Source: JBOCEF01 sp047610385 (lineage in GTDB: Bacteria; Pseudomonadota; Alphaproteobacteria; Rhodobacterales; Rhodobacteraceae). From it: 64,000 nt of DNA. The stretch's first letter is position 1, and every line of letters starts with the position of its first letter. The position numbers and the translations under genes were made by a program. Where the stretch lies: the NCBI GenBank assembly GCA_047610385.1, contig JBLGAC010000001.1, positions 62,001 to 126,000 of the forward strand, written 5' to 3'. This document shows positions 8,878 through 17,031 of this stretch, piece after piece. The notes beneath the pieces were generated by a model. It was not told the origin of the DNA, made no database searches, and saw only the letters and a program-made list of their open reading frames with translations.

Positions 8878-9074
8878 GTGTGGGATCTCGCTCCTCGGAT
8901 TTGCCCCATGGGTGCGGGGCGGATCTTGGGATCAGTTTCAGGCGCAAACATGGCGCCGGTCACGATGGTTAAAAAGCTGTGGCGCAGATGCGGCGACAGC
9001 GCACGCGCAGTCTACGCCGCAGCCTACGCCGCGGTCTTGCCGGGCTGCAAGCCAGGGGGGCCGAAGCCCACCGT

Positions 9075-9458
9075 TCATTCAGGCTGCCATGCCTCATAGT
9101 CGCCGGTCACGCGTGGCCGCAACGCGGGGGTCGTGATGCTGCCGGGCGGATGATAGGCACCGGCCGTGCCGGTCATGTTGGGCGTATGGGGTTTCTCCCA
9201 CGGCTTGTGCGGCAGCGGGGATGCGGTCGGCGGCTCATCCCAGGTGAAATGCAGCCAGCCATGCCAGTCTGCGTTGACCTTCGATGCCTCAACCTCACCG
9301 TTGTAGATCACCCAACGGCGGCTGGCATCCTCATTGCGGTAATAGATGTTGCCGGCGGCGTCGCGGCCCACCTCAGTCCCGTTTTTGCGGGTGAACATCC
9401 GGGTGCCGACGGTCGCGCCGTTCCACCAGGTCAGATAACGTTTCAGGAACTCGATCAC
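9075..9458 (-). CDS. NADH:ubiquinone oxidoreductase subunit, NDUFA12 family
   Basis: Accessory subunit of respiratory complex I, homologous to mitochondrial NDUFA12/B17.2, a feature of alphaproteobacteria. 127 aa from a GTG at 9458; a GGAG sequence ten bases upstream supports this start, and the longer open frame to 9884 is not protein-like. Family features are an N-terminal FLKRYLTWWNG, the GNIYYRN segment, RWVIYNGEVEASKV, and the WHGWLHFTWDEPP block that precedes a Pro-rich C-terminus. Confidence 0.92.
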   Translation of the reverse strand: MIEFLKRYLTWWNGATVGTRMFTRKNGTEVGRDAAGNIYYRNEDASRRWVIYNGEVEASKVNADWHGWLHFTWDEPPTASPLPHKPWEKPHTPNMTGTAGAYHPPGSITTPALRPRVTGDYEAWQPE

Positions 9459-9773
9459 GTGCGCGTCTCCGCCATATCGCCGGGGCCGGAATGCCGGGCC
9501 GCGCTGACACCGCGCCTGTGCGCGGACGATCGCTGGCTCCGTCCGACGCGCTTTTACCCCCACGGGCGCGGCAGGTCCAGACACGCAGCGCCGCAGCCTG
9601 CGCCGAGGCGCGGCGCAAATCGTGGCGAAAATGGCGCGCCCATACCCAAAATTGGTGATGCACGCCGGTGCCAGAGACCCTTGGTCGCGCGCCTGCCCCT
9701 GAAGGGTGCTTGGCGCACGGCACGGCAAGCAGGCATAGTGGCAGACCCTTAATTCGCACCAAATGCGGCGGAC
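9459..9773. other. Divergent intergenic region between NDUFA12 and DUF1353 genes
   Basis: 315 bp with no convincing gene. It must hold the promoters for the leftward NDUFA12 operon and the rightward DUF1353 gene. The only promoter-like pair I see is TTGGCG (9710-9715) and CATAGT (9734-9739) with an 18-bp spacer, reading rightward. The rest is GC-rich with short self-complementary stretches. Confidence 0.5.
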
Positions 9774-10463
9774 ATGCTTAAAAAGCGCGACCCCGGCTCT
9801 TCGGACATACGGCTCGCTTCGCTGATGCGCGATCCAGCCGAAGGCGCCGCTGCGCCCGCCGCACGCCAAACCGCAGCACCCCAAACCGCAGCACCGCAGC
9901 GTGATCGCCGCGCGGACTGGCGCCCACAGATCCCGCAGATGAACGATCCCTACCCGGCTGGCTTTTCCTCGGTGCGTTATCTGGCGCAGGAAAGCGATCT
10001 GATGATCGCCCGTCCGCGCCTGCGCCTGCGCCCGGACGAAGACCGTGAAACCGAATATGTGCTGGCCCGCGATTTCACAGTGCTGTTCGACGTGGACGGC
10101 AGACCATGGCGGGTGACTGCGCCTGCCGGGATGCTGACCGACCTCGCCACATCAAAATGGTTCACCCGCCCGGTGCTGGGCCGCGTTGGCCCGCATCTTG
10201 AGGCCGCGATTCTGCACGATTACCTGTGCATCGCGTGGCAGGATCTGAGCGGCGACGCTGCGCGCAACCAGCCGCGGCCCGGCGATTTTGAATTCTCCAG
10301 CGCGGCGATGATGGCGATGCTGGAAAGCGCTGGCCTGCACCCGGTGGTCACTTGGGGCGTGCGCAAGGTGATCAACTCCGACACCGGGCGCGCGCGCTTT
10401 GACGATCCCAACCCGGCGCCGCGTTATGTGACCGTGCCCAGGGGCGGCGACTGGCCCGACTGA
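9774..10463 (+). CDS. DUF1353 domain protein
   Basis: 229 aa. Residues 1-60 are low-complexity, rich in Ala/Pro/Gln with a short repeated AAPQTAAPQ segment. The DUF1353 domain follows (about 75-215), recognised by the pattern of a FTVLFDVDG strand, PAGMLTDLAT, and AILHDYLC. Function unknown; the domain is common in phage and phage-derived regions as well as bacterial genomes, but no other phage gene is nearby. It converges with tgt. Confidence 0.78.
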   Translation: MLKKRDPGSSDIRLASLMRDPAEGAAAPAARQTAAPQTAAPQRDRRADWRPQIPQMNDPYPAGFSSVRYLAQESDLMIARPRLRLRPDEDRETEYVLARDFTVLFDVDGRPWRVTAPAGMLTDLATSKWFTRPVLGRVGPHLEAAILHDYLCIAWQDLSGDAARNQPRPGDFEFSSAAMMAMLESAGLHPVVTWGVRKVINSDTGRARFDDPNPAPRYVTVPRGGDWPD

Positions 10464-10507
10464 CCCCTGCCGGGGCGGCGATACGGGCGCCCCTTCTCCG
10501 CGGCAGC

Positions 10508-10548
10508 GCGGGCGGGTGAGCGGGGGTTTGCCCCCCGAACCCGCCCGC
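10508..10548. terminator. Hairpin between convergent DUF1353 gene and tgt
   Basis: Outer arms 10508-10517 and 10539-10548 pair perfectly and enclose a second G5/C5 hairpin. It is placed to serve both genes; no T-tract is present. Confidence 0.5.
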
Positions 10549-10554
10549 AGCCCG

Positions 10555-11685
10555 TCACAGGATCGGCAGATCGCCCTCAGCCCGCAGCGCGTGGAACCGG
10601 GCGACGAAATCATCCAGCGTTCCAGCGGCGATCGCATCGCGCAGCCCCTGCATCAATTCTTGGTAATAATGCAGGTTGTGCCAGGTCAGCAGCATAGAGG
10701 CGATGATCTCCTGCGCCTTGTTCACATGGTGCAGATAGGCGCGCGACCACCCGGTGCAGCACGGGCAGGTGCAATCAGGGTCCAGCGGGCGCGGATCATC
10801 CTGATGGCGCGCATTGCGCAGGTTCACCGCGCCGCGCCGCGTCTGCGCCTGCCCGGTGCGCCCGGATCGCGACGGCAGCACGCAGTCGAACATGTCCACG
10901 CCGCGCTGCACCGCGCCGACGATGTCGTCGGGCTTGCCGACGCCCATCAGATACCGCGGCTTATCGTCGGGCAGCATGCCGGGCGCGAAATCGAGTGCCT
11001 TGAACATTTCCTCTTGGCCCTCGCCCACTGCCAGCCCGCCGATGGCGTAGCCGTCAAAGCCGATCTTGCGCAGCGCGGCGGAGCTTTCTTCGCGCAAATC
11101 GCTGAACATGCTGCCCTGCTGGATGCCGAACAGCGCGTAACCGGGCCGGTCCCCGAACGCATCGCGCGACCGCTGCGCCCACCGCATCGACATGCGCATG
11201 GAGGCCGCCGCCACATCTTTTTCCGCCGGATAAGGCGTGCATTCATCGAAACACATCACGATGTCCGACCCGAGCAGCTTTTGGATCTCCATCGACCGCT
11301 CAGGGCTCAGCATGTGCTTTGACCCGTCGATATGAGATTTAAAGGTGACGCCGTCCTCGGTCATCTTGCGCAGGTCCGCCAGCGACATGACCTGATAGCC
11401 GCCCGAATCAGTCAAAATCGGCCGATCCCAGTTCATGAACTTGTGCAGACCGCCCATCCGCGCGATCCGCTCAGCAGTCGGGCGCAGCATCAGATGATAC
11501 GTGTTGCCCAGCAGAATGTCGGCCCCGGTGGCGCGCACATCCTTGGGAAACATCGCCTTCACGGTGCCCGCAGTGCCCACAGGCATGAAGGCAGGGGTGC
11601 GGATTTCGCCCCGTGGGGTGTCGATGCGCCCGGTGCGGGCGCGACCGTCGGTGGCATGGATCGAAAATGAGAAGGCGCGGGTCAT
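10555..11685 (-). CDS. tgt: tRNA-guanine transglycosylase (queuine tRNA-ribosyltransferase)
   Basis: Exchanges guanine at wobble position 34 of GUN-anticodon tRNAs for preQ1. 376 aa, normal length. Seen are the catalytic aspartate block DSGGYQVMSL, the second catalytic region DCVLPSRSGRTGQA, and the zinc site CTCPCCTGWSRAYLHH. The ATG at 11685 starts a family-typical N-terminus (MTRAFSFSIHATDGRAR). It is divergent from sufT with a 78-bp gap. Confidence 0.97.
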   Translation of the reverse strand: MTRAFSFSIHATDGRARTGRIDTPRGEIRTPAFMPVGTAGTVKAMFPKDVRATGADILLGNTYHLMLRPTAERIARMGGLHKFMNWDRPILTDSGGYQVMSLADLRKMTEDGVTFKSHIDGSKHMLSPERSMEIQKLLGSDIVMCFDECTPYPAEKDVAAASMRMSMRWAQRSRDAFGDRPGYALFGIQQGSMFSDLREESSAALRKIGFDGYAIGGLAVGEGQEEMFKALDFAPGMLPDDKPRYLMGVGKPDDIVGAVQRGVDMFDCVLPSRSGRTGQAQTRRGAVNLRNARHQDDPRPLDPDCTCPCCTGWSRAYLHHVNKAQEIIASMLLTWHNLHYYQELMQGLRDAIAAGTLDDFVARFHALRAEGDLPIL

Positions 11686-11699
11686 TTGACGCTCCTGTC

Positions 11700-11728
11700 T
11701 GGACGCATGTGCCGCGCGTTTCTATATG
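11700..11728 (+). promoter_or_regulatory. Putative sigma-70 promoter of sufT
   Basis: TGGACG (11700-11705) and TATATG (11723-11728) are separated by 17 bp; transcription would begin about 30 bases before the sufT start. Confidence 0.45.
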
Positions 11729-11763
11729 GTTGTCAGAGGAAGCCAACCCAAGGAGCCATTGTC

Positions 11764-12153
11764 ATGGACGGCCACCGCCCCGAAGACGACGTGAACGCCC
11801 CTGCCCCCGGCGAAGAAGGCGCACCGCTGATCGGGCCATCGAGCGTGGATCACCCGCTCTATGAAAGCATCGTAGAGGCGATGCGCACGGTCCACGACCC
11901 GGAGATCCCGGTGAACATCTACGACCTTGGGCTGATCTACCGCATCTCGATCAACGACGACGCGGATGTGGAGATTGACATGTCCCTGACAGCCCCCGGC
12001 TGCCCGGTGGCCGGTGAAATGCCCGGCTGGGTCGCCGACGCGGTCGAACCCCTGCCCGGCGTGCGCACGGTCAACGTGGCGCTGGTGTGGGAGCCGCCCT
12101 GGGGCATGGAACTGATGTCGGACGAGGCCAAACTCGAGCTCGGCTTCATCTGA
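11764..12153 (+). CDS. sufT: SUF system Fe-S cluster assembly protein SufT (MIP18/DUF59 family)
   Basis: 129 aa from the ATG at 11764, eight bases after an AAGGAG ribosome-binding site; the frame is open from 11686 but this start gives the family length. The MIP18 domain spans about 35-125, with HDPEIPVNIYDLGLIY and the conserved cysteine in TAPGCPVAGEMPGWV. Proteins of this family help mature Fe-S proteins. The suf operon itself is not in the window; an A-type carrier gene follows 180 bp downstream. Confidence 0.92.
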   Translation: MDGHRPEDDVNAPAPGEEGAPLIGPSSVDHPLYESIVEAMRTVHDPEIPVNIYDLGLIYRISINDDADVEIDMSLTAPGCPVAGEMPGWVADAVEPLPGVRTVNVALVWEPPWGMELMSDEAKLELGFI

Positions 12154-12274
12154 GCCTGCGCCCCGGGGGCCGGGCGCTCGGGGCACAATGCCCGCTCGCG
12201 CCCGGCGCGAGCCCCAACGGGCCCGCCGCGCCCCTCCCCAGCGGGGATCATCTGGGGCGCGGCGGCACGCCCGC

Positions 12275-12303
12275 TTGAACCACGCGCCGCACAGTCCTAT
12301 CTT
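12275..12303 (+). promoter_or_regulatory. Putative sigma-70 promoter of the A-type Fe-S carrier gene
   Basis: TTGAAC (12275-12280) and TATCTT (12298-12303) are 17 bp apart in an otherwise very GC-rich spacer, 30 bases before the ATG at 12334. It implies separate transcription from sufT. Confidence 0.65.
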
Positions 12304-12333
12304 GAAAATAGCCGTTATTCAGGAGGCCGCACC

Positions 12334-12690
12334 ATGTTCGGGATCCCCGGAAAGCCACCGGTCACCCTTTCGCCCGCAGCAGCGGTGCGGATTTCAAAGC
12401 TGATGAACGCCTCGGACGGCAAGGTCCAAGGCCTGCGCATCGGCATCAAAAAGGGCGGCTGCGCTGGCATGGAATACACCATGGAGCATGCCGAAGAGAT
12501 CGGCACCCATGATGAGGTGATCGAACAGGACGGCGCCCGGGTCATGATTGCCCCCATGGCGCAGATGTTCCTGTTCGGCACTGAGATCGACTACAAGACC
12601 TCGCTGCTCGAAAGCGGGTTCGTGTTCAACAACCCCAACGTTGTCGACGCCTGCGGCTGCGGCGAATCGATCAAGTTCGCCGAGACCTGA
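12334..12690 (+). CDS. A-type iron-sulfur carrier (HesB/IscA/SufA/ErpA family)
   Basis: 118 aa single-domain protein that binds an Fe-S cluster or iron and passes it to targets. The three conserved cysteines are present: one in KGGCAGMEYT and two in ACGCGES near the C-terminus. An AGGAGG ribosome-binding site lies ten bases upstream. SufA versus ErpA cannot be decided here, although linkage to sufT favours a SufA-like role. Confidence 0.93.
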   Translation: MFGIPGKPPVTLSPAAAVRISKLMNASDGKVQGLRIGIKKGGCAGMEYTMEHAEEIGTHDEVIEQDGARVMIAPMAQMFLFGTEIDYKTSLLESGFVFNNPNVVDACGCGESIKFAET

Positions 12691-12720
12691 CACCCCCGCG
12701 CTGTCCCCGGAGGGGGCGCT

Positions 12721-12738
12721 GGGGGAGGTCCCTCCCCC
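12721..12738 (+). terminator. Hairpin after the Fe-S carrier gene
   Basis: GGGGGAGG and CCTCCCCC form an 8-bp stem around two bases, 30 bp after the stop. No T-tract. Confidence 0.45.
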
Positions 12739-12888
12739 GCCCTTGCCGCAGCGCGAGCGCAGGCGCGGGCGGCGGAGCAGGGCGCGAGCCCCCGACTGTG
12801 CCCGCCCCCGCGGCAGGGCGCGCCCTTCCCCAAACCGCCCCCACACGATACGCACGTCCCCGACATCAACGCATATCGGGAGACGCCA

Positions 12889-13632
12889 ATGACCCGCCGC
12901 AAGCTTGCCGCTGGCAACTGGAAGATGAACGGCCTCGCTGCCTCGGTGCACGAGGCGGTCGCGCTTGCCGCGGCCTGTCCCTTTCCCACATGTGATGTGC
13001 TGCTGTGCCCCCCTGCCACGCTGATCGCGCCGATGGCTGCTGCGCTGGCAGGCTCGGCCGTGCAGGTCGGCGGGCAGGATTGCCATGCGGGGGCCTCTGG
13101 TGCCCATACCGGTGATCTGTCGGCGGAAATGCTGGCCGATTCAGGTGCCTCAGCCGTGATCGTCGGGCATTCTGAGCGGCGCGCGGACCACGGCGAATCC
13201 GACGCCGCGATTGCCGCCAAGGCTGGGGCTGCCTGGCGCGCGGGCCTGATCGCCATCATCTGCGTCGGGGAAACTGAAGCGCAGCGCGACGCCGGTCAGG
13301 CGCTGGACGTGATCGCCAGCCAGATCGCGGGATCGGTCCCAGGCAGCGCCACGGCGGCCAACACCGTGGTGGCGTATGAGCCGGTCTGGGCCATCGGCAC
13401 CGGCCGCACGCCCACCCTCGACCAGATCGCGGAAATCCACGACGCCATGCGCGCCCAGCTGGTCAGCCGCTTTGGTGCCGAAGGCGACGGCATGCGGCTG
13501 CTCTATGGCGGCTCGGTCAAGCCGGGCAATGCGGCTGAAATTTTTGCGGTTTCAAATGTCGATGGCGGTCTGGTCGGGGGCGCCAGCCTCAAGGCCGCCG
13601 ATTTCAGCGGCATCGTCAACGCCGCGGGCTGA
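12889..13632 (+). CDS. tpiA: Triosephosphate isomerase
   Basis: Interconverts dihydroxyacetone phosphate and glyceraldehyde 3-phosphate. 247 aa. All catalytic elements are visible: Lys12 in AAGNWKMNG, the histidine in IVGHSERR, the glutamate in YEPVWAIGTGRT, and the phosphate loop YGGSVKPGN. The start follows a CGGGAG ribosome-binding site. It sits alone between a 198-bp and a 131-bp gap. Confidence 0.97.
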   Translation: MTRRKLAAGNWKMNGLAASVHEAVALAAACPFPTCDVLLCPPATLIAPMAAALAGSAVQVGGQDCHAGASGAHTGDLSAEMLADSGASAVIVGHSERRADHGESDAAIAAKAGAAWRAGLIAIICVGETEAQRDAGQALDVIASQIAGSVPGSATAANTVVAYEPVWAIGTGRTPTLDQIAEIHDAMRAQLVSRFGAEGDGMRLLYGGSVKPGNAAEIFAVSNVDGGLVGGASLKAADFSGIVNAAG

Positions 13633-13763
13633 TGCGGGCCGCGCCCGGCGATCCGTCGCCGGGCGCTTTCGTCTCAGCCACCCGGGCGGGTTGACCTGCA
13701 TCATGGCCCTGCGCGCCGCGGCGCAGCATCTTGCACGGCGTTCCACCCGAAAGGCCCCGCCAC

Positions 13764-15137
13764 ATGAGACTTGAAAACCGCACCTGGGATGAACTTCGCG
13801 TTGGCGACGAGGCCGCGATCCACCGCGTCGCCTCGGTCGAAGATTTCTACATCTTCGCCAACGCCTCGGGGAACATGAACCCGATGCACCTGCCCAAATT
13901 CGACGGAGACGGCGACGGGCAGGACGAGGCAATTGCCCCCGCCATGTGGATCGGCGGGTTGATTTCCTCGGTGCTGGGCAATCTGCTGCCCGGACCGGGC
14001 ACGATTTATCTGGGCCAGCAGCTGCATTTCCACTCCCGCGTGCAGGCGGGCGATGAACTGACGGTCTTGGTCAAGGTGATCGAAAAGCGCGAAGGCGGCG
14101 AGGTGCTGCTGGAAACCACTGCGACGCTGCCCGGGGGGATCACCGTGGCCTCTGGCATCGCCGAAGTGCGGGCGCCCGCGACCAAGCTGGTGTTTGAGAA
14201 CGTCCACGCCCCGGGCCTGATCCTGAACCAGCACCGCCATTTCGACGCGCTGCTGGAACGCGCGGCCCCGATGGTGCCGCTGGACGTCGCCGTGGTCGCG
14301 CCAGAAAAGCCCGACGCGCTGTCCGGCACGCTGGCGGCGATGAAGCAAGGCCTTATCCGCCCAATCCTGATCGGCGATCCTGCGCTGATCCACGCTGTGG
14401 CCAAAGCGGCGCATCACGACATCTCTGGCATTGAAATCATCGACGCCCCCCACCATCAGGCCGCCGCCGCGCGGGCCGTGGCGCTGGTGCATGAAGGGCG
14501 CGCCAAGGCGGTGATGAAGGGCGATCTGCACACCGACGTGCTGCTGCGCGAGGTGCTGCGCAAAGATGGCGGCCTGCGCGCAGGACGCCGCTTGAGCCAT
14601 GTGTTCGTGATGGATGTGCCCGGGCGCGACCGGCTGCTGTTCGTCACCGATGCGGCGATCAACATCGCGCCCGATCTGATGACCAAGCGCGACATCGTGC
14701 AGAACGCCATCGACCTCGCCCTCGCGCTTGGCGTGGTGGAACCGAAGGTTGGTATTCTTTCGGCCATTGAAACCGTGTCGCCACAGATCCCGTCAACCAT
14801 CGACGCCGCCGTGCTGTCCAAGATGGCGGACCGAGGTCAGATCACCGGCGGGTTGGTCGATGGGCCGCTGGCGATGGACAACGCGGTCGATCTGGGCGCT
14901 GCGCGCACCAAAGGCATCGTATCGACGGTGGCTGGGCGCGCCGACATTCTGGTGGCACCAAACATGGAGGCCGGGAACATGGTCGCCAAGGAGCTGACCT
15001 TTCTGGCACGCGCCGAAGCTGGCGGCATCGTGGTTGGCGCGCTGGTGCCAGTGATCCTGACCAGCCGCGCAGACGATGAAAGGGCGCGCCTGGTGTCCTG
15101 CGCCATCGCCGTCATGATGGCGAACGCGAAGGGCTAA
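13764..15137 (+). CDS. Bifunctional MaoC-type enoyl-CoA hydratase / phosphate acetyltransferase
   Basis: 457 aa from the ATG at 13764; a TTG eleven codons upstream is less likely. The N-terminal MaoC/hot-dog domain (1 to about 150) carries NASGNMNPMH. The C-terminal PTA/PTB domain (about 160-457) carries the family GGLVDGPLAMDNAV block and KGDLHTDVLLREVLR. This fusion is widespread in alphaproteobacteria, where it converts acyl/acetyl-CoA to the phosphate form, often with acetate kinase next door. Here the 3' side is occupied by insertion sequences, so no ackA is seen. Confidence 0.92.
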   Translation: MRLENRTWDELRVGDEAAIHRVASVEDFYIFANASGNMNPMHLPKFDGDGDGQDEAIAPAMWIGGLISSVLGNLLPGPGTIYLGQQLHFHSRVQAGDELTVLVKVIEKREGGEVLLETTATLPGGITVASGIAEVRAPATKLVFENVHAPGLILNQHRHFDALLERAAPMVPLDVAVVAPEKPDALSGTLAAMKQGLIRPILIGDPALIHAVAKAAHHDISGIEIIDAPHHQAAAARAVALVHEGRAKAVMKGDLHTDVLLREVLRKDGGLRAGRRLSHVFVMDVPGRDRLLFVTDAAINIAPDLMTKRDIVQNAIDLALALGVVEPKVGILSAIETVSPQIPSTIDAAVLSKMADRGQITGGLVDGPLAMDNAVDLGAARTKGIVSTVAGRADILVAPNMEAGNMVAKELTFLARAEAGGIVVGALVPVILTSRADDERARLVSCAIAVMMANAKG

Positions 15138-15182
15138 GGGCTAAGGGTGCGCCAAAACCAAGGCCAGAGGCGACTGCGCTTA

Positions 15183-16022
15183 GGCTGTGTGGACAAAAAG
15201 GATTCCCACAGCGCCACCGCCGTGATTCAAGGCTGGAAACTGGGAGCCAGCCTTGACCCGAGATCTGATCGACAACGCCGCCTAGACGCTGATTGCCCTG
15301 TTCCTGCCGCCTGGGCGGTGGCGTGCCTGCCGCCCATCCATCGGCAATCGGCTGCTGCTCGAAGGTATCGCGCGGACCCGCGCGCCCTGGCGCGATTTAC
15401 CCGAGTGCTTTGGCAAGTCGAACACCGTCTGGCGCAGGTTTGCTCGTTGGCGCGACGCCGGGGTAATCGAAGGTATTCTCGAGGCTTTGGTGGCCAGCGG
15501 CGCGGGCGATGGTGCAATCCAGATGATCGATAGCACCGTTATCCGCGCGCACCAGCATAGTGCTGGAGCCAAAAAAGGGGCAGCGAATTTAACGCCTTAG
15601 GATGGTCTCGCGGTGGCTTCAGCACCAAAATCCATGTGCTGACCGAGGCCCATGGACTGCCAATTGCGATGCACCTGACGCAGGGTCAGACGGCCGATAT
15701 TTCCGCCGCCTCCGCCCTGTTGGCCTATGCCGAACAACGCCCGCGCGAGCTGCTGGCCGACAAGGGTTATGACAGCGACGACCTGCGCGCCGACCTGTAC
15801 CTGCAGGGCTCACACCCGATCATTCCGTGGAGATCCAACCGTAAGCAGCCCGGCACGCTGGACCGGATTCGATACGCCAAGCGCAACCGCATCGAGCGTA
15901 TGATGGGCTTGTTAAAGCAGTTTCGACGCGTCGCAACCTGCTACGGCAAGACCCCTGCAAGCTTCCTCAGCTTCGTTAAAATCGCCGCAATCCATCGCTG
16001 GATGCGCTTTGTCCACGCAGCC
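15183..16022 (+). mobile_element. IS5-family (IS427-like) insertion sequence, decayed
   Basis: About 840 bp. Terminal inverted repeats are readable: GGCTGTGTGGACAAA at 15183 and, on the other strand from 16022, GGCTGCGTGGACAAA (one mismatch in 15). Each end is flanked by TA (15181-15182 and 16023-16024), consistent with the short TA target duplication of this group. The single transposase frame is broken. The right-hand TA is also the left flank of the next element. Confidence 0.82.
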
Positions 16023-16025
16023 TAG
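15253..16025 (+). pseudogene. IS5-family transposase, disrupted
   Basis: Reading from TTG at 15253, the N-terminal domain is recognisable (MTRDLIDNAA-like start, then FLPPGRW and APWRDLPECFGK) but contains an in-frame TAG at codon 11 and a small internal deletion. The catalytic DDE part continues as MIDSTVIRAHQHSAGAKKG, after which the frame moves by -1 at an A6G4 run (near 15570-15580) to give GWSRGGFSTKIHVLTEA, then ADKGYDSDDL and RNRIERMMGLLKQFRR. Some members of this IS group are thought to use frameshifting, so the -1 step alone might be natural, but the TAG and deletion argue for a dead gene. Confidence 0.82.
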
Positions 16026-16950
16026 GGTCAGGACCCGCAGAAGGGATTTCCATTGACTGCCGGTTATGATTCAAACCTCCCAAACGTCGCGAGGTTCGCC
16101 ATGTCTGATCACCACTTCTGGCTTACAGAAGCCCAGTTTTCGCACCTACAACCTCTTTTGCCCAATAAGCCGAGAGGCGTGCCGCGCGTCGATGACCGGC
16201 GGGTGATCAGCGGGATCATCCATGTCATCCGCAACGGGCTGATGTGGCGCGACGCCCCCGCCACCTACGCTCCGCACAAGACCCTTTACAACCGGTTCAT
16301 CAGGTGGGGCCGGATCGGCGTGTTCGATCGGATATTCGCGACTCTGGCCGCCGAAGGCACCGCGCCGGAGACCGTGATGATCCCCTCTCGTCGATTGCTG
16401 CGCAATAGCCTGCCGGGCAACGGACGCAGGCCCACCTCAAAGCGCACCGCACCTCGGCGAGCTTGCGTAAAAAGGGGCTGTTCCCCGCCGTATCGGGCGG
16501 ACCAAAGGGGGCCTGACCTCCAAGCTGCACGCGGTCTGCGACGGCGACGGCAAGCCATTGATTCTGCTGCTCATCGAGGGCCACCCTCTCGGCGATGCAC
16601 GCATCGCCTGCCGGCCAGCGGATCAGCGATTATCGCGGCGGCGCGACCGTTTTGCCCGCGCTGCCGGGTGCCGAAACCCTGATCGCCGACAAGGGGGTCG
16701 AGGCGCGACTGGTTCCGCCACGCCCTGTCCAAGCTGGACATCTCACCATGCATTCCAGGGCGCAATAACCGCAGGGCACCAACCCCCTACGACACCAAAA
16801 TCTACCAGCAGCGCAATCTGATCGAGCGCATGTTCGGCAGGCTTAAGGACTGGCGCGGGATCGCCACGCGCTGTGAGCGCTGCGCCCACACGTTCATGAG
16901 CGCCATCTGCATCGCTGCAACCGTCATATTCTGGTTATGAGTCCTAAGCC
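16025..16950 (+). mobile_element. Second IS5-family insertion sequence, decayed
   Basis: About 926 bp. Imperfect terminal repeats: GGGTCAGGACCC from 16025 and, on the other strand from 16950, GGCTTAGGACTC. TA flanks both ends (16023-16024 and 16951-16952). The element abuts the first one and shares its TA, so one copy appears to have inserted exactly into the target duplication of the other. Confidence 0.72.
16101..16940 (+). pseudogene. IS5-family transposase (IS6501-like), frameshifted and rearranged
   Basis: An intact N-terminal domain starts at the ATG at 16101 (MSDHHFWLTEAQFSHLQPLL, then NGLMWRDAPATYAPHKTLYN) up to APETVMI. It then runs into about 50 bp of unrelated sequence. Recognisable downstream pieces lie in other frames: THLKAHRTSASLRKKGLFP, TKGGLTSKLHAVCDGDGKP, ADKGVEARL and the C-terminal ERMFGRLKDWRGIATRCER, ending at TGA 16938-16940. 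Several frame changes make this a clear pseudogene. Confidence 0.82.
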
Positions 16951-16972
16951 TATCAACCCCATACCCCCCAAC

Positions 16973-17008
16973 GAAAAAGGCCCCCTCATCCGCAGATGAG
17001 AGGGCCTT
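16973..17008 (-). terminator. Intrinsic terminator of ftsH
   Basis: A 14-bp stem with one mismatch and a four-base loop (arms 16977-16990 and 16995-17008), followed on the minus strand by TTTTT, 24 bases after the ftsH stop. Confidence 0.82.
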
Positions 17009-17031
17009 CGTTCTTCACCCCACAGCGGCTG

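Noticed and set aside
9459..9884. Upstream extension of the NDUFA12 frame
   Set aside because: The GTG at 9458 has a ribosome-binding site and gives the family N-terminus; the extension overlaps the DUF1353 gene start.
9774..10463. DUF1353 gene as a prophage marker
   Set aside because: The domain occurs in phages, but no other phage gene, integrase or attachment site is seen nearby.
15570..15580. Programmed -1 frameshift as proof that the first IS is active
   Set aside because: The A6G4 run could allow slippage, but the same gene also has an in-frame TAG and a deletion, so it is treated as inactive.
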